Of a stretch of 64,000 nucleotides of DNA, positions 25,249 through 32,706 are shown piece by piece. This stretch comes from Streptomyces thermolilacinus SPC6 (GTDB taxonomy: Bacteria > Actinomycetota > Actinomycetes > Streptomycetales > Streptomycetaceae). Position 1 is the stretch's first letter. Each line of letters opens with the position of its first letter. Location: positions 682,001 through 746,000 of the forward strand of contig NZ_ASHX02000001.1 of assembly GCF_000478605.2 (NCBI RefSeq). The letters run 5' to 3'. Under the pieces are notes generated by a model, which worked only from the letters and a program-made list of their open reading frames with translations, did no database searches and had not been told where the DNA came from. The position numbers were made by a program, and so were the translations under genes.

Positions 25249-26610
25249 CTAGACGTTGCGCAGACAGTGGTCGAGGACGCGGACACCGAAGTGCAGCGCG
25301 TCGACCGGGACCCGCTCGTCGACACCGTGGAACAGCGCCTGGTAGTCGAAGCCGACGGGCAGTTTCAGCGGGGCGAAACCGTAGCCGACGATGCCCAGCC
25401 GGGAGAACTGCTTGGCGTCGGTGCCGCCCGACATGCAGAACGGCACGACCCGCGCTTCCGGGTCGAACTTCTCGATCCCGGCGCGCAGCGTGGCGTACGT
25501 GGGCGAGTCGACCGGCGCCTCCAGGGCGATCTCCCGGTGCTGGTACTCCCAGTGGACGCCCGGTCCCGTCAGCTCGTCGAGGGTGGTCTCGAACTCCTTC
25601 TCGCCGCCCGGGACGACCCGTCCGTCCACATGGGCGCTGGCCGCGCCGGGGATGACGTTCACCTTGTACCCGGCGTGCAGCATCGTCGGGTTGGAGCTGT
25701 TGCGCAGGGTCGCCTCGACCAGGGCGGCGGCCGGACCGAGCTTGACGAGGAGCCCGTCGATGTCGAAGTCCGGGTCGTCCAGGTCGGGCACGTCGATGCC
25801 GTGCAGCGCGGCCAGCTCGGTGAGCGCGGCGCGGACGGTGGTGGTGAGGCGGGTGGGCCAGCGGTGCTCGCCGATGCGGGCGATGGCGGCGGAGAGGCGG
25901 GTCACCGCGTTCTCCCGGTTCACCTTGGAGCCGTGCCCGGCGCGGCCCTGGGCGGTCAGCTTCAGCCAGGCCGTGCCGCGCTCGCCCGCGCCGATCGGGT
26001 ACAGCGCCATGCCGGGCCCGGCGTGGAAGGTGTACGCGCCGGACTCGCTGATGCCCTCGGTGCAGCCCTCGAACAGGTCGGCGTGCCGGTCCGCGAGGAA
26101 CCCGGCGCCGTCCGCGGCGCTCGCCTCCTCGTCGGCCGTGTACGCGATGACGATGTCGCGGCGCGGGCGGACGCCGCGGCGCGCCCAGTCGCGTACGACG
26201 GCGAGGATCATCGCGTCCATGTTCTTCATGTCCACGGCGCCCCGGCCCCAGACGACGCCGTCGCGGACCTCCCCGGAGAACGGGTGGACGGTCCAGTCGG
26301 CGGGCTCGGCCGGGACCACGTCGAGGTGGCCGTGGACGAGCAGCGCGTCGGCGGACGGGTCGGTGCCCTCGATGCGGGCGACGACATTGGTGCGGCCCGG
26401 TGTGCGTTCCAGCAGGCGCGGTTCGATCCCGGCGTCGGCGAGCCGCTCGGCGACGTACTCGGCGGCGGGCCGCTCCCGGCAGTCGCCGCCGCCGCGGTTG
26501 GTCGTGTCGATCCGGATGAGGTCGGAGGTGAACGCCACCACCTCGTCGAAGGCCGGCCCGTCCGACGGGTACCGCTCCTGCTCCCGGTCCTGAAGGGTCC
26601 GGTCAGCCAT
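25249..26610 (-). CDS. M20/M25/M40-family metallopeptidase
   Basis: A 453-residue di-zinc peptidase or deacylase. Ligands are visible in LVHGHLDVVPAEP, WGRGAVDMKNMDAM and YTADEEASAADG, and FCMSGGTDAKQF and the late LFHGVDERVP region are typical. The lid domain lies at about 205-330. Relatives include carboxypeptidases and dipeptidases, and the exact substrate is open. The ATG at 26610 is inside the end of the M55 gene (8-base overlap), so the two are coupled. Confidence 0.9.
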   Translation of the reverse strand: MADRTLQDREQERYPSDGPAFDEVVAFTSDLIRIDTTNRGGGDCRERPAAEYVAERLADAGIEPRLLERTPGRTNVVARIEGTDPSADALLVHGHLDVVPAEPADWTVHPFSGEVRDGVVWGRGAVDMKNMDAMILAVVRDWARRGVRPRRDIVIAYTADEEASAADGAGFLADRHADLFEGCTEGISESGAYTFHAGPGMALYPIGAGERGTAWLKLTAQGRAGHGSKVNRENAVTRLSAAIARIGEHRWPTRLTTTVRAALTELAALHGIDVPDLDDPDFDIDGLLVKLGPAAALVEATLRNSSNPTMLHAGYKVNVIPGAASAHVDGRVVPGGEKEFETTLDELTGPGVHWEYQHREIALEAPVDSPTYATLRAGIEKFDPEARVVPFCMSGGTDAKQFSRLGIVGYGFAPLKLPVGFDYQALFHGVDERVPVDALHFGVRVLDHCLRNV

Positions 26611-27436
26611 ACTGCTCCTCCACTGCGGCCGAGACGATCGTGGTGACCGCCTTGAAGGTGCGGATGGCCTCGTACATCGTCTCGCCGGTGTAGGCGACCC
26701 GGCGTTCGCCGCTGACCGCCACCCCGGGGACGACGGTGGCGGCCGCGGCCAGGTGCTCCGCGTCGAACTCCAGCTCCACGGTGTACGGGCCGCCGCGCAC
26801 CGGCTCGTACCGTACGGCGAGACGCGTGGCGTCCTTCGCCGCGGCGCGGATGTCGGCGGCCGTCCGCGTGGGGGTGCGGCAGACCGCCGCGTACCGCGAC
26901 ACATGGTCTTTCACGGCGACCATACGCGCTCGCGGGGCGTAGCCGAGCGCGTCCCGGCACGTCAGGTCGTCGCCGGTGACCAGGACGACGGGCACGCCGT
27001 ACTCGGCGACGACGTGCGCGTTGAGGTAACCCTCGCTGGCGCGCGTGCCGTTGAGCCAGACGCCGGTGATGGAGTTGGCGAGGTACGTGTGGGCGAGGAC
27101 GCCCTCGCTGCCCGCGCCGGTGTGGTAGCCGACGAAGGCGATGCCGTCCACGTCCCCGTGCTGGACGCCCTCGACCATGGAGAGCGACTTGTGCCGGCCG
27201 GTCAGCATCTGGGCGCGCGGGTCGAGTTGTTCGAGCAGCAGGTTGCGCATGGTCCAGTGGGCCTCGTTGATGAGGACCTCGTCCGCGCCGCCGTCGAGGA
27301 AGCCGAGCACGGCCGCGTTGACGTCGGAGGTGAACATCGCGCGGCAGCGCTCCCACTGGGGCGTGCCGGGCAGGACGTCGGCGGGCCAGGTGACCCCGGT
27401 GGCGCCCTCCATGTCGGCGCTGATGAGGATCTTCAT
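26603..27436 (-). CDS. M55-family D-aminopeptidase (DppA-like)
   Basis: A 277-residue protein beginning with the family hallmark MKILISADMEGATGVTWPAD, whose Asp/Glu bind zinc. LINEAHWTMRNLL, FVGYHTGAGSEGVLAHTY and the C-terminal RVAYTGETMYEAIRTFKAV are also conserved. DppA removes D-alanine from D-Ala-containing peptides, so a role with peptidoglycan-derived or D-amino-acid peptides is likely. I choose the ATG at 27436 because it begins the conserved sequence and TACCGT lies exactly six bases upstream; a GTG two codons earlier is the alternative. It is the first gene of the peptidase operon. Confidence 0.9.
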   Translation of the reverse strand: MKILISADMEGATGVTWPADVLPGTPQWERCRAMFTSDVNAAVLGFLDGGADEVLINEAHWTMRNLLLEQLDPRAQMLTGRHKSLSMVEGVQHGDVDGIAFVGYHTGAGSEGVLAHTYLANSITGVWLNGTRASEGYLNAHVVAEYGVPVVLVTGDDLTCRDALGYAPRARMVAVKDHVSRYAAVCRTPTRTAADIRAAAKDATRLAVRYEPVRGGPYTVELEFDAEHLAAAATVVPGVAVSGERRVAYTGETMYEAIRTFKAVTTIVSAAVEEQYG

Positions 27437-27596
27437 GCCCACACGGTACGCGCCGCCCGGTGGCGGTACCAGGTCCGCCCGGTCGGCCGGGGCGACGACG
27501 GGGCGCGCGGGCGGGGCGACACCGACGGCGCGCGGGCGTGGCGGTCGGCGGGGCGGCGGGGCAGAGGTGGTGGCAGGCGGGGCAGGGGTGGTGGCG

Positions 27597-28064
27597 TCAG
27601 CGGGGGCGGGCGGGGCGCGGGTAGGTGCGGGACTGCTTGACGCTGCCGAACGCGAAGCTGGACTCGATGGACGCGATGCCGGGGATGGCGTGAATGCGGT
27701 TGCGGACCAGCCGCTCGTACGCCTCCAGGCTCTCGATCACCACCCGCAGCAGGTAGTCGCTGCTGCCCGCCATCAGGTAGCAGTCCTGGATGTGCTCGAT
27801 GAGCGCGACGTGCTCCTCGAAGACGGCGACGGCCTCCGCCGTGTGCCGCTCCAGGCGGATGCGGACGAACACGGTGATCGGCAGCCCGTAGGCGACCTGG
27901 TCCACCATCGCCGTGTAGCCGCGGATCAGCCCGGCGTCCTCCAGGCGGCGCACCCGGCGCAGGCACGGCGACGGGGACAGCCGGACACGGTCGGCGAGCT
28001 CCTGGTTGGTGAGCCGGCCGTCGGCCTGGAGTTCGCGGATGATCCGCAGGTCGATGTCGTCCAT
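27597..28064 (-). CDS. Lrp/AsnC-family transcriptional regulator
   Basis: A 155-residue regulator. The helix-turn-helix is LRIIRELQADGRLTNQELAD followed by RVRLSPSPCLRRVRRLEDAG. The C-terminal RAM ligand domain begins near residue 65 (FVRIRLERHTAEAVAVFEEH) and includes HIQDCYLMAGSSDYLL. Such proteins form octamers and sense amino acids. It is divergent from the EamA exporter gene, with a palindrome at 28110-28122 between them, and 160 bases before the peptidase operon in the same direction. It may therefore control amino acid export, peptide breakdown, or both. Confidence 0.9.
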   Translation of the reverse strand: MDDIDLRIIRELQADGRLTNQELADRVRLSPSPCLRRVRRLEDAGLIRGYTAMVDQVAYGLPITVFVRIRLERHTAEAVAVFEEHVALIEHIQDCYLMAGSSDYLLRVVIESLEAYERLVRNRIHAIPGIASIESSFAFGSVKQSRTYPRPARPR

Positions 28065-28109
28065 GACGTCCGCTCCGGGGTCCGCGCCGCGTCGTCTCCG
28101 GCGATTCTT

Positions 28110-28122
28110 GGCAGATTCTGCC
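28110..28122. promoter_or_regulatory. 13-base palindrome between asnC-type and eamA-type genes
   Basis: GGCAGATTCTGCC is a perfect inverted repeat with one central base. It is 46 bases before the regulator start and 82 bases before the exporter start, a natural position for an Lrp/AsnC operator. Confidence 0.55.
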
Positions 28123-28204
28123 CCCACGGTAGGCATGGAGGGCATAACTAGCAATCGGCTGCCCCGGCGAAGGGCCTAGCGTTGCGGCGCACAGGGGGAC
28201 CCGT

Positions 28205-29191
28205 ATGGCCTGGAGGAACGCAGTGGTCGCGACGAATGTGGTGGGGGCTCCAGCGGCGGGCCGCGGGGTGTTCCCGCGCGGCCTGTCCCCGAGGGCCGTG
28301 GGCATGGCGGCGCTGCTGCTGACCGTGTCGATCTGGGCGGCGTTCGCGCTGAGCGCCCGGGCGCTGAGCGCGTCCACGCTGCTGCCCGCCGACGCGGCGC
28401 TGCTGCGCTTCGGTGTGCCGCTGGTCGTGCTGGCGCCCGCGCTGTGGCGGCGCCGTCGCGCGCTGGCCTCGGTGCGGCCAGGACCCGCCGCGAAGATCGT
28501 CTGCGGGGCGGGGGTGCCGTTCTTCCTGGCCGCGATGTTCGGCGGGTCGCTGACCTCGGCGTCATTCGTCGGCGCGATCGTGCCGGGCATGGTGCCGCTG
28601 TTCGTGTCCGCGCTGATGGTGGCGCGGGGGCGGGGCGTGCCGCGCGGGACGCAGGGCGCCGGTCTGGTGCTGATCGCGGTCGGCGTGGTCGCGCTCGTGT
28701 GGCGGTACGCGGTGCCGTTCGACGGCGACGTGATGCTGGGCTCCGGGACGCTGCTGGTGGCGAGCGGGCTGTGGGCGCTGTACACGGTGGGGCTGAAGGA
28801 GGTGGACCTCGACCCGGTCGGGTCCATCGGGCTGCTGTGCCTGCCGTCGCTCGCCGTGATCGCCCTGCTGGTCGCCGTCGGGGTCCTGCCGACCGGTCTC
28901 GCCGATGCCGCCGCGGGCGATGTGGCGCTGTTCCTCGTCGTGCAGGGGCTGGGCGTCGGGCTGTGCGCCGGGCTGCTGTACGCGTTCGCGATCCGGCGGC
29001 TGGGCGCCGAGCGCAGCTCCGTGGTGGGCAGCCTCAGCCCGGTGGCCGTGGTCCTGCTGGCGATCCCCCTGCTGGGCGAGCGGCCGACGGTGGCCGTCCT
29101 CGTCGGCGTACCCCTCATCACCACGGGCGTGGTCCTCGCGAACCGGCGCCCCCGTACCCCGCGTGACCCGGAGGTCTCCCCCGATGCTTGA
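28205..29191 (+). CDS. EamA-family (DMT) transporter
   Basis: A 328-residue membrane protein with about ten hydrophobic helices arranged as two EamA repeats (about 35-165 and 175-320). The second repeat begins LVASGLWALYTVGLKEVDLD and ends VGSLSPVAVVLLAIPLLGER, the usual repeat signature. EamA proteins export amino acids and related metabolites. It is divergent from an Lrp/AsnC regulator, a classic arrangement for amino acid exporters, and overlaps the aminotransferase gene by eight bases, so the two should be made together. Confidence 0.87.
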   Translation: MAWRNAVVATNVVGAPAAGRGVFPRGLSPRAVGMAALLLTVSIWAAFALSARALSASTLLPADAALLRFGVPLVVLAPALWRRRRALASVRPGPAAKIVCGAGVPFFLAAMFGGSLTSASFVGAIVPGMVPLFVSALMVARGRGVPRGTQGAGLVLIAVGVVALVWRYAVPFDGDVMLGSGTLLVASGLWALYTVGLKEVDLDPVGSIGLLCLPSLAVIALLVAVGVLPTGLADAAAGDVALFLVVQGLGVGLCAGLLYAFAIRRLGAERSSVVGSLSPVAVVLLAIPLLGERPTVAVLVGVPLITTGVVLANRRPRTPRDPEVSPDA

Positions 29192-30359
29192 GCTGCTGCC
29201 CGCCCCGCCGGTCGATCCGCTGTGGAACCTGACCGCCGAGTACGGCGCCGACCTGCGCCCCGAGCGGCTGAACCTGGTCCTGGGCGTCTACCGCGACCAC
29301 ACGGGCGTCACCCCGGTGATGCGGGCCGTGCGGGAGGCGGAGGTGCGCCTCGCCGAGCACTCGGCGTCGAAGGAGTACCGGGGCCTGTCCGGGAACACCG
29401 CGTTCAACCGGGCGATGCTCTCCCTCGTGCTGGGCGACGACGTGCCGGCCGGGCGGGCCACCGCCGTGCAGACCGTCGCGGGCACGGGCGCGCTGCGGCT
29501 CCTGGCGGACCTGGTGCGGCAGACCCGGCCCGGCGCGACCGTGTGGATCAGCGACCCGGCGTACGTGAACCACCGGCCGATCCTGGAGGCGGCGGGCCTC
29601 GCGGTGCGCACCTTCCGCTGGACCGACCCGCAGGAACTGCTGGACGACCTGCGCGCCGCCGGCCGTGACGACGTCGTGCTGCTCCAGGGCTGCTGCCACA
29701 ACCCGACGGGCGTGGACCCGACGCGCGAGGTGTGGGAGGCCCTGGCGGACATGGCGGCGCGCACCGGCTGGGTGCCCTTCCTGGACCTGGCGTACCACGG
29801 TCTCGGCGACGGCCTGGACGAGGACCTCTGGGCGGCGCGGACGCTCGCGGCGCGGCTGCCCGAGGTGCTGGTCGCGGTGAGCTGCTCGAAGAACTTCGGC
29901 CTGTACGCGGACCGTACGGGCTGCGCGATCGTGCTGGGTTCGTCGGCGCGGGCGCTGCGCCATGTGGAGACCGCGCTCCAGAACGCCGCCCGCACCCTGT
30001 ACTCGATGCCGCCCGAGCACGGCGCGGCCATCGTGGCGACGATCCTCCAGGACGCGGAGCTGCGCGGGATGTGGCGGGCGGAGCTGGACGGGATGCGGGA
30101 CCGGATCGCCGCGAACCGGGCCGCGCTGGTCGCGGAGCTGCGGGCGCTGGGCTGCGACGGACTCGCGGAGCCGCTGGCCCGGCAGAAGGGCATGTTCGCG
30201 GGGCTCCCGCTGTCGTCGGAGCAGATGACGGTGCTGCGCCGGGACCACGCGGTGTACGGCACGGCGACGGGCCGCATCAACATCGCGGGCCTCCCGGCGG
30301 AGCAGGCCGGCCGGCTGGCGGGCGCGCTCACCGCGGTGCTGGAGCCGACGGCGGTCTGA
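29184..30359 (+). CDS. Aspartate/aromatic-type aminotransferase (class I)
   Basis: A 391-residue PLP enzyme of the AspC/TyrB branch. It has LNLVLGVYRDHTGVTPVM near the N-terminus, LLQGCCHNPTGVDPT for the cofactor pocket, DLAYHGLGDGLDED and the Schiff-base lysine in SCSKNFGLYADR. It should exchange amino groups between an aromatic or acidic amino acid and a 2-oxo acid. The ATG has GGAGG about nine bases upstream and lies inside the exporter gene end. The exporter and the PLP enzyme may jointly control an amino acid pool under the AsnC regulator. Confidence 0.9.
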   Translation: MLELLPAPPVDPLWNLTAEYGADLRPERLNLVLGVYRDHTGVTPVMRAVREAEVRLAEHSASKEYRGLSGNTAFNRAMLSLVLGDDVPAGRATAVQTVAGTGALRLLADLVRQTRPGATVWISDPAYVNHRPILEAAGLAVRTFRWTDPQELLDDLRAAGRDDVVLLQGCCHNPTGVDPTREVWEALADMAARTGWVPFLDLAYHGLGDGLDEDLWAARTLAARLPEVLVAVSCSKNFGLYADRTGCAIVLGSSARALRHVETALQNAARTLYSMPPEHGAAIVATILQDAELRGMWRAELDGMRDRIAANRAALVAELRALGCDGLAEPLARQKGMFAGLPLSSEQMTVLRRDHAVYGTATGRINIAGLPAEQAGRLAGALTAVLEPTAV

Positions 30360-30387
30360 AGGCCGCTCGGCCCCTCGCGGCCTGCGG

Positions 30388-30888
30388 CTACACCGCGACG
30401 GGCGGGTCCCGCGGGTCGAGGGCCAGGGCGGTGAGGAGGTCCGCGCGGTGCAGGTCCGCGACCGGGGCCAGCAGGTCGGGGTGGCGCAGCAGGGCGGCCG
30501 CGTGGCGGTCCGCCTCGCCGGGCGCCAGGAGGCGGCCGTACTCGGCGGTCGCCCGGCCCGCGACGGCGGCGACGGCGGCCTGGGCCAGCGCCGGGTCGCC
30601 GAGCAGGCAGGCGGCCCAGCTGGCGACGACCTCGTCCACCCAGCTCCGCCAGGGCGCGTCGTCACCGGCGCCGGTGACCCAGTCCAGCCGGTCCGCGCCC
30701 CCGCCGCCGGTGACGTCCACCAGGGCGGCGTCGAGCGCGGTCGGGTAGCGCAGCGCGGCGGCGGCGCGCACGGCCTGGCGTGCCTGGGCCTCGGCGAGGG
30801 CGCGGTCCACGGCGCCGTTCCCCGGCGGGTAGGCGCGCAGGAGCCACTGCGCGGTGGCGGCGACGAGCGGGGAGAGCTGTGGGTGCAC
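30388..30888 (-). CDS. Conserved-looking hypothetical protein
   Basis: A 166-residue alanine-rich helical protein of no family I recognise. It starts at a GTG (30888) with no ribosome site and has codon use like its neighbours. Its segments VAATAQWLLRAYPPGNGAVD and WRSWVDEVVASWAACLLGDP look structured rather than random. It is convergent with the aminotransferase gene, separated by 28 bases that can form a 7-base stem (30360-30366 with 30377-30383). The start is uncertain. Confidence 0.6.
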   Translation of the reverse strand: MHPQLSPLVAATAQWLLRAYPPGNGAVDRALAEAQARQAVRAAAALRYPTALDAALVDVTGGGGADRLDWVTGAGDDAPWRSWVDEVVASWAACLLGDPALAQAAVAAVAGRATAEYGRLLAPGEADRHAAALLRHPDLLAPVADLHRADLLTALALDPRDPPVAV

Positions 30889-31026
30889 GATCGATCCGTT
30901 GGGCCGAACGGGTGCGGACGGTCGGCACGGTACCCCGGCGGGGCCGGACGGCGTAATGACGCATATCACCCGCTCCTGGTGGTATCCGCACTCTGCACGA
31001 TCACCCGGAACGCGTGAGGAGACGCC

Positions 31027-31590
31027 ATGGGACACGGCGGAGATGTGATCAACGAGCTGACCACCGACCACCGGGAGGTGGAGGAGCTGTTCACCCGCAT
31101 CACGGAGCTGCCCTCCGGCGACCCGGAGCGCAAGCGCCTCGCGGACCAGGTCACGATGGAGCTGGTCCGCCACTCCGTCGCGGAGGAGGCGTATCTGTAC
31201 CCGGCGGTCCGGGAGCACCTCCCCGACGGCGACGCGCTCGCCGACAAGGAGCTGGAGGACCACGCGTCCGCCGAGCGCACGATGAAGGAGCTGGAGGGCT
31301 GCGAGGCCGACGACGCCCGGTTCGACGCGCTGATCACGCAGCTGATGGCGGAGATCCGCGAGCACGTCGCCGACGAGGAGGCGAACCTGCTGCCCAGGCT
31401 CCGCGACACCTGCCCGCAGGAGACGCTGGAGGAGCTGGGCGACAAGGTGCGGCAGGCGAAGAAGACCGCGCCGACCCGCCCGCACCCGGCCGCACCGGAC
31501 AAGCCGCCCGCCAACAAGCTCCTCGCCCCGGGCACCGGCATGGTGGACCGCCTGCGCGACGCCCTGTCGGGACGCGGCAAGCACAGCTGA
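31027..31590 (+). CDS. Hemerythrin HHE-domain protein
   Basis: A 187-residue protein with a four-helix hemerythrin-like domain (about 8-135). Metal-ligand motifs are TTDHREVEELFTRI, VRHSVAEEAYLYPAV, LEDHASAERTM and REHVADEEANLLPRL. Such proteins bind a di-iron centre and are linked to oxygen, nitric oxide or redox stress in actinomycetes. The C-terminal 45 residues are a Pro/Lys-rich tail. The ATG has GAGGAGA five bases upstream. A weak SigB-like match (GCAT-N15-TGGTAT, 30961-30985) lies upstream. A strong hairpin follows the stop. Confidence 0.87.
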   Translation: MGHGGDVINELTTDHREVEELFTRITELPSGDPERKRLADQVTMELVRHSVAEEAYLYPAVREHLPDGDALADKELEDHASAERTMKELEGCEADDARFDALITQLMAEIREHVADEEANLLPRLRDTCPQETLEELGDKVRQAKKTAPTRPHPAAPDKPPANKLLAPGTGMVDRLRDALSGRGKHS

Positions 31591-31599
31591 CCCCGACGA

Positions 31600-31646
31600 C
31601 GGCAGGCCCGCCGCCCGGCCGCCCCGGCCGCCCGGCGGGCCTGCCG
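31600..31646 (+). terminator. Hairpin terminator after the hemerythrin gene
   Basis: A perfect 14-base stem, CGGCAGGCCCGCCG (31600-31613) with its complement at 31633-31646, starts ten bases after the stop codon. The loop is 19 bases and itself GC-rich. Confidence 0.8.
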
Positions 31647-31752
31647 CTGTACGCGCCGGTACGGCAGCCGTGGACGACCTCGCGGTACGGCGCGGGGGTC
31701 CGTCAGTCAGCCGAGCCCCCGCGCGGGGAGCCGGCGCGGCCGCCTGCCTCGC

Positions 31753-32583
31753 TCAGGAACGCCGGCCGCTTCCGCGCGGCCGTGAGCTCCAGGTGCCGGC
31801 CGGGCCGGCTTCGTTCCGACCGGAGTGTCCGGCGTCCGCGGCGTGGTTCGCGGCGGGGGCACGGCTGCGGTCGGCGGCGCGTCGGGGCACGCCCCGGTCG
31901 AAACTGACGGGGACGCGGGTCCGGCTGATGAGCTCCAGGACAGGGTGCCCGAGTTCGCATACCCGGGCTGCGATCCTCGTCGCGTCGTGGACGCTCATGC
32001 CGGGGAGGATCTCGGGGAGGCGGCGGGCCAGTTCGTCGGCGTCCTCGAACCCGGTGTGCGGGGCGAAGCCGGGCGCGACGACCCGCCGGACGCCCTCGTC
32101 GGCCCCGCCGCCGTACGGGGAGGCGTCGGCGGCCAGGACCAGGAGCCGCTCGCGGCCCGGCCCGTCCAGCGGGTACGCCCACCACAGCACGTCCGCCCGC
32201 TCGGCGCCGGGCCCGGGGAGCCGGGCGCGCCCCGATGCGGGGAAGGCCCGGTGCGGGGCGCGGCCCGGCCCGCGCCCGAAGCCGTCGCGGTGCGTCGGCT
32301 CGTCGTCGTACGGGGCGCACCCGTCGTGGCCGTCCTCCTCGCCGTACGCGTCGTACGCGTCGTACGCGTCGAGCCCGTCGTCCCGGAGCACGCCCGAGAG
32401 GGGCAGGAGATCGACCGCCGGGCGGCCCACGGCGTCCTCGCGGGAGGGGCCGAAGAGGCGCCGGGCCCCGGTCGACCAGTGCGAGATCCGGCCCTCGTGG
32501 TCGACGGTGACCACGGCGAGGGGGACGCGGTCCTCCTCGGGGCCCCGCCCGGGCACGGCCCGCGGTGCGTCGCCACTGTCCAT
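31753..32583 (-). CDS. PAS-domain protein, resembling the N-terminal part of a SpoIIE-type phosphatase
   Basis: A 276-residue protein. An N-terminal PAS domain (about 18-70: PLAVVTVDHEGRISHWSTGA, RRLFGPSREDAVGRPAVDLL) is split by an acidic insert with Asp-Ala-Tyr repeats, then resumes as VLWWAYPLDGPGRERLLVLA. A helical segment follows (DELARRLPEILPGMSVHDAT to VLELISRTRVPVSF). In larger Streptomyces proteins this arrangement is, as I remember it, followed by GAF and PP2C/SpoIIE domains. Here the frame ends after about 45 low-complexity residues, so the gene may be a truncated remnant or a stand-alone sensor. The ATG has GAGAGGAGC eight bases upstream. Confidence 0.7.
   Translation of the reverse strand: MDSGDAPRAVPGRGPEEDRVPLAVVTVDHEGRISHWSTGARRLFGPSREDAVGRPAVDLLPLSGVLRDDGLDAYDAYDAYGEEDGHDGCAPYDDEPTHRDGFGRGPGRAPHRAFPASGRARLPGPGAERADVLWWAYPLDGPGRERLLVLAADASPYGGGADEGVRRVVAPGFAPHTGFEDADELARRLPEILPGMSVHDATRIAARVCELGHPVLELISRTRVPVSFDRGVPRRAADRSRAPAANHAADAGHSGRNEAGPAGTWSSRPRGSGRRS
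32341..32376. repeat. Nonamer repeat GTCGTACGC inside the PAS gene
   Basis: Four consecutive nine-base units, two perfect and two degenerate, encode repeated Asp-Ala-Tyr on the minus strand. The same nonamer forms the intergenic array at 9268-9303. Confidence 0.8.
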
Positions 32584-32706
32584 GGCCGGCTGCTCCTCTC
32601 CCCGCCGCGGTGATCTGCGGCACCGTCACCACGGTACGGGCGTGCGCCGGTCGTGCGCCGGGTGTCGCCCGAATCGTTCCGGCCGGTTTCCGGAACCGGC
32701 CGCACG

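Noticed and set aside
23237..25325. One fused S66-S9 peptidase
   Set aside because: A long frame covers both, but the S9 protein is in another phase and the S66 gene has its own GTG overlapping the S9 stop.
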